A DNA stretch of 64,000 nucleotides from Bacillus solitudinis. GTDB taxonomy: Bacteria > Bacillota > Bacilli > Bacillales > Bacillaceae_D. Position 1 is the stretch's first letter; each line of letters opens with the position of its first letter. The stretch spans positions 3,075,966 to 3,139,965 of the forward strand of contig NZ_KZ454943.1 of NCBI RefSeq assembly GCF_002797395.1, in the 5' to 3' direction. The notes under the pieces were generated by a model. That model saw only the letters and a list, made by a program, of their open reading frames with translations. It did not search any database and was not told the origin of the DNA. Below are positions 8,696 to 16,805 of this stretch, piece after piece. Both the position numbers and the translations under genes were made by a program.

Positions 8696-9499
8696 ATGAC
8701 TGCAAAAGCATTAACAATTGCAGGGTCTGACAGTGGAGGAGGAGCAGGAATTCAAGCTGATTTGAAAACCTTTCAAGAGCTTGATACGTTTGGCATGACT
8801 GTTATTACGGCTTTAACAGCTCAGAATACTCTTGGAGTTCATGGGGTTTTTCCGCAGACAATAGAAGCGATAGAAGCACAACTTAATGCTGTATTATCAG
8901 ATATTGGGGTGGATTGTGTCAAAACAGGTATGCTATTTTCCGCTGAGATTATTACACTCGTTGCAAATAAGTTAAAAGAATATAATGTGAAACAAATTGT
9001 TGTTGATCCAGTGATGATTGCAAAAGGAGGGGCTTCTCTCCTGCAAGAGCAAGCAATTCAAGCTTTAATTGAAGAGCTTTTGCCGATTTCAACGGTCATT
9101 ACCCCAAACCTTCCTGAAGCCGCGAAAATTTTGGGGTACCCAGAAATTAAGACGGCTTCTGAAATGGAACAGGTTGCCAAAGAACTTCATAAGCTTGGAC
9201 CGGCTAATGTTGTCTTAAAAGGGGGACATTTGCCGGGTGGCCCGGCTGTTGATATATTATACGATGGCAAAACAATCTACACGTTGCAGTCAGATCGAAT
9301 TGAAACGAAGCATACGCACGGCACAGGTTGTACATTTGCAGCAGCGATCGCCGCCGAGCTAGCGAAAGGTTTCGATGTCAAGAGTGCGGTAGAAACAGCG
9401 AAGGCATTCATCACAGCAGCGATAAGAGAATCTCTCCCAATAGGTGGGGGGATTGGACCGACAAACCATAGTGCATATAAGAAAATCAACACCTTATGA
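8696..9499 (+). CDS. thiD: Hydroxymethylpyrimidine/phosphomethylpyrimidine kinase
   Basis: The 267-residue ribokinase-fold enzyme phosphorylates HMP and HMP-phosphate. It shows AGSDSGGGAGIQADLKT near the N-terminus, the VKTGML motif, the VVDPVMIAKGG stretch and the C-terminal anion-hole/catalytic HTHGTGCTFAAA. It is the last gene of the riboswitch-controlled operon (17 bases after thiO, GGAGGGTGAG before the ATG). No thiC lies in this window, so the source of HMP is not shown. Confidence 0.94.
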   Translation: MTAKALTIAGSDSGGGAGIQADLKTFQELDTFGMTVITALTAQNTLGVHGVFPQTIEAIEAQLNAVLSDIGVDCVKTGMLFSAEIITLVANKLKEYNVKQIVVDPVMIAKGGASLLQEQAIQALIEELLPISTVITPNLPEAAKILGYPEIKTASEMEQVAKELHKLGPANVVLKGGHLPGGPAVDILYDGKTIYTLQSDRIETKHTHGTGCTFAAAIAAELAKGFDVKSAVETAKAFITAAIRESLPIGGGIGPTNHSAYKKINTL

Positions 9500-9534
9500 T
9501 TTGGTTTGCCCACCATTGATTTGAAGAGTTGTAA

Positions 9535-9570
9535 GTTGAGCTGTTAAATTAATAGCTCAACTTTTTATTT
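9535..9570 (+). terminator. Terminator of the thi operon
   Basis: GTTGAGCT at 9535-9542 pairs exactly with AGCTCAAC at 9554-9561, followed by TTTTTATTT. Confidence 0.88.
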
Positions 9571-9824
9571 GCTTAGGAAGCGATAGTTTTCTAAGCCTGT
9601 GGATAAGAAGTGAAAGCACACTCGGTTAAGTGCAGTAAATTCACACACTGACTACTTGTTAAGGGCTAATAACCTGGCAATATCTACGCACAGTGCTTCT
9701 AAGAAAAGGCTACTCAGCAGCTTTTCTTATTTTTGACATTTCTTTTATTCAGTTCAAATTTTGTTTCATGTATAATGAAACTAAGTTAGAAGAGAAAATG
9801 ATTATAAAATAAGTTGGTGACGAT
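9571..9824. other. Intergenic stretch without a recognisable gene
   Basis: It contains a second imperfect hairpin (AAGAAAAGGCT with AGCTTTTCTT, about 9702-9731, followed by ATTTTT) and TATAAT near 9770, which may be the -10 of the following gene; no convincing -35 at normal distance is seen. I found no open reading frame or RNA motif here. Confidence 0.4.
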
Positions 9825-10391
9825 ATGTTCCGTGATAATAAAATAGTCCTTCTTTTACCTGCGATACTCATGGTGGTGATGGTTTTTGGTGGCTACTACT
9901 ATTTAAATAATACAGACGTTGTGACAAATGAAGAGTTAGAGCAGTTTGCTAAACTCGATTCGAGTATCCAAGAAACGGAAAATGGTTGGGAGATTACAGC
10001 AGAGTGGGATTGGACAATGATGCCAACAGATGGGTTATACGGTGAAGACTATTTAGGAATTCATCTTGGTGAAAACATTGAGGTCGTTTCTTCGACCCTC
10101 AAGCTATATCATGCGGATGGTATTGTTCTTGAAAATGAGGGGGCTATTGTAGAAAATGGAGTTATATTTTCTTTCCCGAATGAGATAATCGAAAACGAAG
10201 TGTTAGGAAATCGAGGAACAGCAGTCGTAAAGGTAGAGAAAATGCCGTCAAATGCCTCGATTCATCTACTTCATACATGGACAGCTCATTCTCCTCTTGA
10301 AAAGAATGAGGCAAGCTTATCAAATCCTCTTTTCGGTGAGGCTAAAAATGTTCCATATTGGACGCTGAAAACACAAGTTGGAGGGGAGTAA
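9825..10391 (+). CDS. Membrane-anchored extracellular protein of unknown function
   Basis: The 188-residue protein has one N-terminal membrane segment (IVLLLPAILMVVMVFGGYYY) and an acidic extracytoplasmic domain with beta-rich character (WEITAEWDWTMMP, GTAVVKVEKMP). I recognise no family. Its stop is adjacent to the ATG of the DUF1385 gene (TAAATG), so the two are probably cotranscribed and may work together at the membrane. Confidence 0.6.
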   Translation: MFRDNKIVLLLPAILMVVMVFGGYYYLNNTDVVTNEELEQFAKLDSSIQETENGWEITAEWDWTMMPTDGLYGEDYLGIHLGENIEVVSSTLKLYHADGIVLENEGAIVENGVIFSFPNEIIENEVLGNRGTAVVKVEKMPSNASIHLLHTWTAHSPLEKNEASLSNPLFGEAKNVPYWTLKTQVGGE

Positions 10392-11474
10392 ATGTTGATT
10401 CGGGGTCTCTCCTATCAAAATGGTGTTTTTTTTATAGGAAGTAAACATATATCCTGTGGGTATCATCATAAAGGTCGACTAAAAACGTGGATTAAACCAA
10501 TAAATGCATCAGGAATGCTAGCTATGCTAAAACAAGTTATCTTCTCGATGCCTGTATGGTTTAAGACACTTATTACCGTTATTCTTGGAGTTGTTTTTAT
10601 ACCCAAAATATATCCGATCTTTGGTTGGAGCGGTCTTCCAATTTATACACTATTTTATGTGATGTTTGGTACGCACTTTATTTTCCCTAAAAAACTCCGT
10701 CAGTATCATGGTGCAGAACATAAAGTGTTTAGTGACCGTGGAGTAAAGAAAAGAGGGCGTTTATACGCGATTAGAAAGGCAGCAATTACAAATCGTAATT
10801 GTTCAACGAATTTTGTTGTCATATATTTTCTAAGCGTTATTTTAGGGACAAGCATTCTCCTTGTTCTTCAATTCTCAATCCTTGATGCTTTAGCGATTGC
10901 TTCTTATGGGGCGGTGGTGATGGTTCCGATCGTTCAAACATTTATAAAGGTGAAGGGATTCGGCTGGTTAAAAGCAACAGTCCTTTCGATATCCTACTGG
11001 CTTCAAACGAATGTGACAACAACAGAGCCTGGGAGAATGCATTTGCTCGCAGCAATTGAATCCTATAGAACATTAGCACTAACAGAATTTCCAGAACAAT
11101 TGATTATTAAAAAGAAGGAGGTTAAGAAGATGGCGATTGTGGATGTAACAATTATTCCGATAGGGACAGAAACATCAAGTGTTAGTAGCCATGTTGCTGA
11201 AATTCACCGTGTGTTAAAGTCATATGAAGGAAAAGTAAAGTATCAATTAACACCGATGAGCACAATTATTGAAGGAGAGTTATCTGTCTTATTCGAAGTG
11301 ATTCAGGCCATTCATGAGGTACCGTTCCAACATGGGGTTAAGCGTGTTGCAACAAATATACGAATTGATGACCGCCGTGATAAACAAACGACGATGGAAG
11401 GCAAGCTTGAAGCAGTTCGGCAGCAAGTTGATGAAGAGAAGGACAATGTCGTAGCCGACAAGCACATACAATAA
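10392..11474 (+). CDS. DUF1385 membrane protein fused in frame to a YqgV/MTH1187-type thiamine-binding domain
   Basis: Residues 1 to about 240 are a DUF1385 (YqhQ-like) protein: several membrane spans, the family motif YHGAEHKVF and ITNRNCSTNF. From Met247 the sequence becomes a complete MTH1187/YqgV family domain (MAIVDVTIIPIG, LTPMSTIIEGE, RVATNIRIDDRRD), a small ferredoxin-like fold that binds thiamine or related ligands. There is no stop between the two parts. A perfect AAGGAGG (11115-11121) lies eight bases before the internal ATG at 11130, so a free thiamine-binding protein is probably also made. The fusion may be genuine or the result of stop-codon loss. It lies shortly after the TPP-controlled thi operon. 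Confidence 0.8.
   Translation: MLIRGLSYQNGVFFIGSKHISCGYHHKGRLKTWIKPINASGMLAMLKQVIFSMPVWFKTLITVILGVVFIPKIYPIFGWSGLPIYTLFYVMFGTHFIFPKKLRQYHGAEHKVFSDRGVKKRGRLYAIRKAAITNRNCSTNFVVIYFLSVILGTSILLVLQFSILDALAIASYGAVVMVPIVQTFIKVKGFGWLKATVLSISYWLQTNVTTTEPGRMHLLAAIESYRTLALTEFPEQLIIKKKEVKKMAIVDVTIIPIGTETSSVSSHVAEIHRVLKSYEGKVKYQLTPMSTIIEGELSVLFEVIQAIHEVPFQHGVKRVATNIRIDDRRDKQTTMEGKLEAVRQQVDEEKDNVVADKHIQ
11130..11474 (+). CDS. yqgV: Probable independently initiated thiamine-binding protein (YqgV-like)
   Basis: This is the in-frame C-terminal part of the longer gene, about 114 residues, equal in length to free-standing YqgV/MTH1187 proteins. It has its own ideal ribosome binding site, AAGGAGG with an 8-base spacer before ATG 11130, which would be unlikely by chance inside a coding region. 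These proteins form tetramers and bind thiamine-like ligands. Independent initiation is inferred from sequence only. Confidence 0.6.
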   Translation: MAIVDVTIIPIGTETSSVSSHVAEIHRVLKSYEGKVKYQLTPMSTIIEGELSVLFEVIQAIHEVPFQHGVKRVATNIRIDDRRDKQTTMEGKLEAVRQQVDEEKDNVVADKHIQ

Positions 11475-11487
11475 TCAAAAAGACTAT

Positions 11488-11526
11488 AAACAAACCGCCT
11501 CCGTTTAGGAAGCGGTTTGTTTTATA
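11488..11526 (+). terminator. Intrinsic terminator
   Basis: AAACAAACCGC at 11488-11498 pairs exactly with GCGGTTTGTTT at 11512-11522, followed by TAT. It closes the DUF1385 transcription unit. Confidence 0.88.
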
Positions 11527-11560
11527 GGGATCCGGTCCTTGTTTTTAAGAGAAGGTTGAT

Positions 11561-11708
11561 ACTGAAGCGCCACTGAAAAGGGTTTTCATGGAAGCGTGAG
11601 TGGATCTGCACGTTCGCTTATTGCGATTAACCCACTCATCAAGCTTAACAAAGCAATGGCATGCTTATTGCTAAAAGAGGCCCTGATAAAGGAAAAAGTA
11701 CCTTATTA
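11561..11708 (+). repeat. Dispersed palindromic repeat, copy B (degraded)
   Basis: The copy begins ACTGAAGCGCCACTGAAAA, contains TGGATCTGCACGTT and AAGCAATGGC, and ends GGAAAAAGTACCTT. These blocks align in order with the copy at 34116-34304 (ACTGAAGCCACTGAAAA, TGGATTGGCACGTT, AAGCAACGGC). It lies between two convergent genes. Confidence 0.6.
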
Positions 11709-11713
11709 GGAAC

Positions 11714-12136
11714 TCATAATTCCTTCTCCATCGTCACATGAGGAATTCCTGCATCAAGAAACTCGTCTGAAACGGTGAAATACCCTAATTTTTCATAGAA
11801 CTTTTCAGCGTGACTTTGTGCATATAACTTCGCTTTTAAGGCACCGCACCGCTTTGCTTCCATTTCGATTGCTTCCATAAGCATTCGACCCACGCCTAGT
11901 CCTCTTGCGGCTTTGGCAATACAAATCCGTTCAATTTTACCGTAATCATCTACGTAACGTAGTCGTCCAGCCCCTACTACATTCTGATTATCATACACAA
12001 CAAAATGAGTGGAAACGTCTTCAAACTCATCAATTTCTTCCTCCAACGGTACGTGCTGTTCCTTTACAAATACATTCGTTCGAATGTGAAAAGCATCCTG
12101 AAGCTGCTTGTTTGTTTCAACTTTAATAACGTGCAT
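11714..12136 (-). CDS. yjcF: GNAT family N-acetyltransferase, YjcF-like
   Basis: The 140-residue GNAT protein transfers an acetyl group from acetyl-CoA to an unknown amine. It closely follows YjcF: RTNVFVKEQHVPLEEEIDEFE near the N-terminus, FVVYDNQNVVGAGRLR, the acetyl-CoA loop ARGLGVGRML and FLDAGIPHVTM at the end. AGAGGTG precedes the ATG. The yjcH-like gene lies directly upstream, as in B. subtilis, but the phosphoesterase gene yjcG normally between them is absent. Confidence 0.82.
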   Translation of the reverse strand: MHVIKVETNKQLQDAFHIRTNVFVKEQHVPLEEEIDEFEDVSTHFVVYDNQNVVGAGRLRYVDDYGKIERICIAKAARGLGVGRMLMEAIEMEAKRCGALKAKLYAQSHAEKFYEKLGYFTVSDEFLDAGIPHVTMEKEL

Positions 12137-12152
12137 CTGATAGACACCTCTT

Positions 12153-12878
12153 TTAATAAGAAAGTAGAGTAGTTAAGCCTCTCGGTAAATCCTTTTGCCA
12201 ATAAGTCCATGTATGATCGCCATCAAATTCATGGTATGAGTAGGTAATCGGAAGTTGCTTAAGTCGGCTTTGTAACTCGCGATTTGGTGTAAGAAAGTCA
12301 AGAACTTGCCCATCTGTTGTCTTAACGGCCGTCTCTAGTTTGCCAATGACATGATAAATGGAAAGAGATTTTGGGGAAAACGCAGAAAGGGCCTCGAGAA
12401 CCGTAGCATTCACAAATGGTGAATGCATCATGACTTGTCCAAATAACTCTGGGTATTTAAGAGCGGCGAGAAAAGAGACTGTTCCGGCTAACGAGTCTCC
12501 AGCTAATGTACGACCAGAAGCCAATTGATATGTTGGAAACTTATCATCTAAAAAAGGAATAAGTTCTTCGGCAAGAAAACGAAGGTAGGCCTCTACCTTT
12601 TCTCCATCGGGATGGTATCGTTTCCGTCGTTCATTCACACTAGGATATGGCACGCCGATAATAATCATTTCTCGTACCTCGGCCTCTTCTAGTAGTCTTT
12701 CGACTTGCCTTGGAATTCTACCTAATTGAAAGTAATCATTTCCATCTTGGCAAATTAGAAGATCGTATGTAGAAAATGGTGAATAGTTTGGTGGAGTATA
12801 GATTAAAATTTTTTGTTCTTCTCCTAAATATTTGCTTTGAATGACTGAGTCAGACAATGCCCCTTGATAACCTGCCAT
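12153..12878 (-). CDS. yjcH: Alpha/beta-hydrolase esterase, YjcH-like
   Basis: The 241-residue enzyme belongs to the esterase-D/enterochelin-esterase-like family. The nucleophile elbow GDSLAG (within LAGDSLAGTVS) and a C-terminal GDHTW carrying the catalytic histidine are visible; DLLICQDGNDYF provides the oxyanion region. I prefer ATG 12878, where AAAGGA lies eight bases upstream, over ATG 12887, which touches the ribosome binding site. The natural substrate is unknown. It is in one unit with the downstream GNAT gene. Confidence 0.8.
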   Translation of the reverse strand: MAGYQGALSDSVIQSKYLGEEQKILIYTPPNYSPFSTYDLLICQDGNDYFQLGRIPRQVERLLEEAEVREMIIIGVPYPSVNERRKRYHPDGEKVEAYLRFLAEELIPFLDDKFPTYQLASGRTLAGDSLAGTVSFLAALKYPELFGQVMMHSPFVNATVLEALSAFSPKSLSIYHVIGKLETAVKTTDGQVLDFLTPNRELQSRLKQLPITYSYHEFDGDHTWTYWQKDLPRGLTTLLSY

Positions 12879-12996
12879 AGTGCTCATCCTTTCTAAAAAC
12901 AGTTGGGTTTATACTTATTTTATCATAGAACGGAGCACAAATAAGGAACGTACATGTGGAATATGGTAAAATGAAAGAGTAAGGGAGGGTGTCAAA

Positions 12997-13548
12997 ATGA
13001 AAAAACCAGTGCCATGTGAAATAGTAGAACAAGCTGCTCGCAAAAAGCTAGAGGAGCGGGGAGTTACAATTGAAGACATTGCAAAAATTGTGTTTGACCT
13101 GCAGCGCCCATATCATCCTAGTGTAACAATGAATGAGTGTCTTGAGAGTACTAATGCTGTATTATGTAAGCGAGAAATTCAACATGCTGTTTTAGTAGGA
13201 ATTGAATTAGACGTTCTTGCTGAAAAGAACCAATTATCACAACCACTTCAATCTCTTATCGATTCAGATGAAGGCTTATTCGGTGTCGATGAAACGGTAG
13301 CGCTTGGTTCTGTATTTGGTTTTGGAAGCATTGCTGTAACAACCTTCGGGTATTTAGATAAACAAAAAGTAGGGATTATCAAAGAGCTTGATCGCAAAAA
13401 GTCAGAAGTGCATACTTTTTTAGATGATTTGGTTGCAAGCATTGCTGCAAGTTCCGCTGCAAGACTTGCCCACCGGATGCGAGATCGTGAAGAAAACCGT
13501 CGTATTGAAGATATTAGAAAACGAGAAGATGAAGAATTGATAGGATAA
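12997..13548 (+). CDS. yutG: PgpA-like protein (YutG type)
   Basis: The 183-residue protein matches the YutG/phosphatidylglycerophosphatase A family: ERGVTIEDIAKIVFDLQ, YHPSVTMNECLESTNAVL, REIQHAVLVGIELD and DEGLFGVDET, with the C-terminal EVHTFLDDLVASIAA. Members of this soluble variant lack the membrane spans of E. coli PgpA, so dephosphorylation of phosphatidylglycerophosphate is suggested by annotation but not certain. GGGAGG precedes the ATG. A strong terminator follows. Confidence 0.8.
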   Translation: MKKPVPCEIVEQAARKKLEERGVTIEDIAKIVFDLQRPYHPSVTMNECLESTNAVLCKREIQHAVLVGIELDVLAEKNQLSQPLQSLIDSDEGLFGVDETVALGSVFGFGSIAVTTFGYLDKQKVGIIKELDRKKSEVHTFLDDLVASIAASSAARLAHRMRDREENRRIEDIRKREDEELIG

Positions 13549-13560
13549 AGGATTAAAAGG

Positions 13561-13594
13561 TGTGCCAAAGCGAAACATGCTTTGGCACTTTTAC
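13561..13594 (+). terminator. Intrinsic terminator
   Basis: GTGCCAAAGC at 13562-13571 pairs with GCTTTGGCAC at 13579-13588, followed by TTTTAC. Confidence 0.88.
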
Positions 13595-13655
13595 TTTTGA
13601 TTAGCGATAGCTTACAATGGAATAAAATCTGAGAAAGGTCTAGGTCTTTGAAGCG

Positions 13656-13841
13656 ATGAAATCATTACCACGTTGGATTTATTATAGAAAAACATTTCGC
13701 TCAAAATTTCAGGCAGGGTGCATCAAAGCCAAGCTTGAGGACAATTGGCAAGCCGGATATGAAAATGGACCATTAGTTGAAATAAAAAAATTACGGACAG
13801 ATAAATACATTGTTCGCTATACGTACGATGAACAGATATAA
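13656..13841 (+). CDS. Small basic hypothetical protein
   Basis: The possible product has 61 residues and is basic and aromatic-rich (RWIYYRKTFRSKF, YIVRYTYDEQI). No close family is recognised. The ribosome binding site is weak (GAAG seven to eight bases upstream), so expression is uncertain. It lies between a terminator and the convergent fumC gene. Confidence 0.45.
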   Translation: MKSLPRWIYYRKTFRSKFQAGCIKAKLEDNWQAGYENGPLVEIKKLRTDKYIVRYTYDEQI

Positions 13842-13866
13842 CAGTTAGCATTGATAGGGCTAGCTG

Positions 13867-15261
13867 TTATTGTTTGTATGGGTGTATCATGTCAGCGGGA
13901 TTGATGAGATCGTCGAATTGGTCTGCTGTTAGAAATCCCAATTTGAGGGCAGATTCCTTTAATGTTAGATTTTCTGAATAAGCTTTTTTAGCGATCTGCG
14001 CAGCCTTCTCATAGCCAATATGAGGATTAAGTGCTGTGACAAGCATTAATGACTCGTTTACATGTTTTGTCATTTTCTCTTCATTCGGTACTAATCCGAG
14101 TAAGCATTTATCATGAAAACTATTTAGCCCATCCGTAAGTAAGCGTAAAGACTGAAGGACATTGTATATAATAACGGGTTTAAACACGTTAAGCTGAAAA
14201 TGACCTTGACTAGCTGCAAAGCCAATCGTTGCATCATTCCCAAACACTTGAGAGCACACCATTGTTAAAGCCTCACTTTGTGTCGGATTTACCTTTCCAG
14301 GCATGATCGAACTACCAGGTTCATTAGCTGGGATTAGGGCCTCACCAATACCTGAGCGTGGACCACTTGCTAAAAGCCGGATATCATTGGCTATTTTAAA
14401 TAAATCAGTAGCAAGAGCCTTTAACGAGCTATGAAAATAGACAAGCTGGTCATGGCTAGTCAAAGCATGAAAATAATTTTGTGAGCTAATCATATTGATT
14501 CCCGTCAACAATGTCAGTTCTTCTGCAACTCTCTCTCCAAATCCTTGCGGAGTATTTAAACCAGTGCCGACTGCTGTGCCTCCAATAGCTAATTCACGCA
14601 CATGATTCATACTTTCTTCTATCATTCTTTTACACGTATGAACCATGTAATACCACCCACTAATTTCCTGACCAAAAGTTAACGGAGTAGCATCTTGAAG
14701 ATGAGTTCTCCCCATTTTTATGACTTCTGCATACTGCTTTTCTTTTTGCCCAAGGGTTTCTGCGAACTGTGAAAGAGCTGGTATTAGCTTTTTCTCTGCA
14801 TCGAGCAAAACCGCTATATGCATCGCTGTTGGAAATGTATCATTTGAACTTTGCGAACGATTCACATCATCATTAGGGTGAACACGAATCTCTAGATGTC
14901 CATGCTCATCCAACCATTGATTAGCCAAATAAGAAAGAACCTCGTTTACATTCATATTAGATTGTGTACCACTTCCTGTTTGCCAAACGACGAGTGGAAA
15001 ATGCTCGTGTAAATTTTCATTGATGACACGGTCAGCAGCAAACGAAATTGCCTCCACTTTTCGTTTGTCTAATTTGGCCATAGAACCATTTACACGCGCT
15101 GCTGCTTTTTTTAAATAAGCAAAGGCAGTAATAACTCCTGCTGGTATTTTCTCATCGCCAATTCGAAAATTTTCTAAACTTCGTTGAGTTTGTGCAGCCC
15201 AATATTTATCACTGGGTACGTTAATTTCCCCAATCGTATCCTTCTCAATTCGAAACGTCAT
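13867..15261 (-). CDS. fumC: Fumarate hydratase, class II
   Basis: The 464-residue iron-independent fumarase of the citric acid cycle hydrates fumarate to malate. The superfamily signature [17 protein letters not shown] is intact, with the class II motifs [13 protein letters not shown] and [20 protein letters not shown]. The start is ATG 15261 with AAAGGGTG six bases upstream; the GTG at 15270 overlaps that site. It is a single-gene unit. Confidence 0.95.
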   Translation of the reverse strand: MTFRIEKDTIGEINVPSDKYWAAQTQRSLENFRIGDEKIPAGVITAFAYLKKAAARVNGSMAKLDKRKVEAISFAADRVINENLHEHFPLVVWQTGSGTQSNMNVNEVLSYLANQWLDEHGHLEIRVHPNDDVNRSQSSNDTFPTAMHIAVLLDAEKKLIPALSQFAETLGQKEKQYAEVIKMGRTHLQDATPLTFGQEISGWYYMVHTCKRMIEESMNHVRELAIGGTAVGTGLNTPQGFGERVAEELTLLTGINMISSQNYFHALTSHDQLVYFHSSLKALATDLFKIANDIRLLASGPRSGIGEALIPANEPGSSIMPGKVNPTQSEALTMVCSQVFGNDATIGFAASQGHFQLNVFKPVIIYNVLQSLRLLTDGLNSFHDKCLLGLVPNEEKMTKHVNESLMLVTALNPHIGYEKAAQIAKKAYSENLTLKESALKLGFLTADQFDDLINPADMIHPYKQ

Positions 15262-15451
15262 AGATATCACCCTTTCTATAGGTACTAGTATGATTAATAC
15301 ACGTTTTTCTCATCCCTAAAACATACATAGAAACCAAAACCTGATCAACTGCATCGCCCGTCTTTTAAGCAGTTTTCTAGTAAGAGGGGCTACTATACGA
15401 TTTCTAACGACAAAACACGTGCATGCATGTGTTTTTCTTGGCTAAAAACAT

Positions 15452-15481
15452 TTGACATTTTGATTAAAAGTGAATTAGAAT
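15452..15481 (+). promoter_or_regulatory. Sigma-A promoter of the gntR-ABC operon
   Basis: TTGACA at 15452-15457 and TAGAAT at 15476-15481 are separated by 18 bases, about 60 bases before the gntR start codon. Confidence 0.7.
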
Positions 15482-15486
15482 CATAT

Positions 15487-15516
15487 TGTACCAAGTGTAC
15501 TAGTGTTAATGGTACA
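15487..15516 (+). promoter_or_regulatory. Candidate operator for the YtrA-type repressor
   Basis: TGTACCA at 15487-15493 and TGGTACA at 15510-15516 form an exact dyad, with an additional GTGTAC inside. It covers the expected transcription start, as expected for autorepression by the GntR protein encoded next. Confidence 0.55.
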
Positions 15517-15541
15517 CAAAGAATGATTAGGTGGTGAATTT

Positions 15542-15940
15542 GTGTTTATAACAATCCAAACAGCGAGTCAGGTACCACTTTATGAGCAGGTTGTTGAGCA
15601 AGTGAAAGAACTTGTCGCAAAAGGGATAATTGAAGAAGGCGAGAAATTGCCATCTGTACGAGATCTTTCATCACAAATTGTCCTTAACCCAAATACCGTT
15701 AGTAAGGCATACAAGGAATTAGAAAGACAAGGCGTCATCATCACCTTAAGAGGAAAGGGAACCTTCGTTGCAGATGCCTCTAAGCGGATGTCTGACCCAA
15801 GAAAGCGTGAGGCCGTAAAAAAACAAATCCAAAAGCTAGTTATTGAGGCGAACTATGCCGACGTCTCAAAAGAGAAGTTCGTAAATTGGGTAAACAAAGA
15901 GTTTCAAGCACTGGAGGGGAAGAAAAGCGATGAAGATTGA
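15542..15940 (+). CDS. GntR family transcriptional regulator, YtrA subfamily
   Basis: The 132-residue protein has an N-terminal winged helix (PLYEQVVEQVKELV, LPSVRDLSSQIVLNPNTV, LRGKGTFVAD) followed only by a short helical dimerisation tail, the hallmark of the YtrA subfamily. These repress adjacent ABC transporter operons and often respond to cell-wall stress. The start is GTG 15542 with GGTGGTG before it. The end overlaps the next gene by 11 bases. The inferred operator lies just upstream. Confidence 0.85.
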   Translation: MFITIQTASQVPLYEQVVEQVKELVAKGIIEEGEKLPSVRDLSSQIVLNPNTVSKAYKELERQGVIITLRGKGTFVADASKRMSDPRKREAVKKQIQKLVIEANYADVSKEKFVNWVNKEFQALEGKKSDED

Positions 15941-16805
15941 ACAATTATGCAAAACCATTCATCGAAAACCAATTATTGAAAATATTGATTTTACCATTGA
16001 ACCTGGGAAAGTGACTGGATTAATCGGGAGAAATGGTTCTGGAAAAACCACGTTGCTAAGATTAATGGTCGGAATCTTATCTCCTTCATCGGGTGATGTA
16101 AAGCTAGAAGGAAAAAGCATATATGCAAACCCTGAACTAAAAAAAGATATTGTCTTCGTTCCAGATACGTCAGAAGCGTTGAAATCCTACTCCGTGAAAG
16201 AGATTGTACAATTGTATCGGGATATTTATCGTCATTTTGATGAAGCTCTTTTTTATCAGCTCATTGAACGATTTAATTTGCCTCAACGGGGAAAGATTGA
16301 TTCGTTTTCTAAAGGAATGAAAGCACTCTTTGCTTTAATCCTTGCTTTTTCAACAAAAGCCAAATATGTTCTTCTTGATGAACCAACTGATGGTCTTGAT
16401 GTTATTGTGAAAAAGCGTATTTTACAATTTATTGTTGAGGCAGTTGCTGATTATGAAGTGGCAGTAATTATTTCTTCTCATCGTCTTGATGAACTGGAAT
16501 TTATGGCTGATTCAATTGTTATGATTAAAAACGGGAAGATGGAATCTTCAAATTCATTAGACGCTTTAAAAACATCTTATAAAAAGGTTCAGGCTGTATT
16601 CCCGAATGGATTGCCAGTGGAACTAAAAGCAAGTTGCTCGATTCTTCAACAAACGGGAAAGGTATTTATTCTAGTGTTTGAAGGAGATTTAGATGTAGCA
16701 ATGAAAACGTTGCTTGAAGCAAACCCATTGTTTTATGAAGAGTTACCGATTACCTTGGAAGATTTATTTGTAACCAAACTTGGAGGTGATGAATTTGCAG
16801 ATTAA
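15930..16805 (+). CDS. ABC transporter ATP-binding protein
   Basis: The 291-residue ATPase has the Walker A motif IGRNGSGKTTLL, a signature motif (SFSKGMKALF) that is diverged from LSGGQ, Walker B VLLDEPTDGLD and the H-loop SSHRLDE. The C-terminal part (about 220-291) is an accessory domain. The degenerate signature is common in YtrB/BcrA-like exporters. It pairs with the permease downstream (overlapping end) and the YtrA-type regulator upstream. The substrate is unknown; a cell-envelope stress role is inferred. Confidence 0.85.
   Translation: MKIEQLCKTIHRKPIIENIDFTIEPGKVTGLIGRNGSGKTTLLRLMVGILSPSSGDVKLEGKSIYANPELKKDIVFVPDTSEALKSYSVKEIVQLYRDIYRHFDEALFYQLIERFNLPQRGKIDSFSKGMKALFALILAFSTKAKYVLLDEPTDGLDVIVKKRILQFIVEAVADYEVAVIISSHRLDELEFMADSIVMIKNGKMESSNSLDALKTSYKKVQAVFPNGLPVELKASCSILQQTGKVFILVFEGDLDVAMKTLLEANPLFYEELPITLEDLFVTKLGGDEFAD

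Noticed and set aside
15421-15438. Near-palindrome ACACGTGCATGCATGTGT upstream of the gntR promoter
   Set aside because: Could be an operator, but the symmetry is imperfect and no known regulator site fits; the dyad at 15487-15516 is the better candidate.
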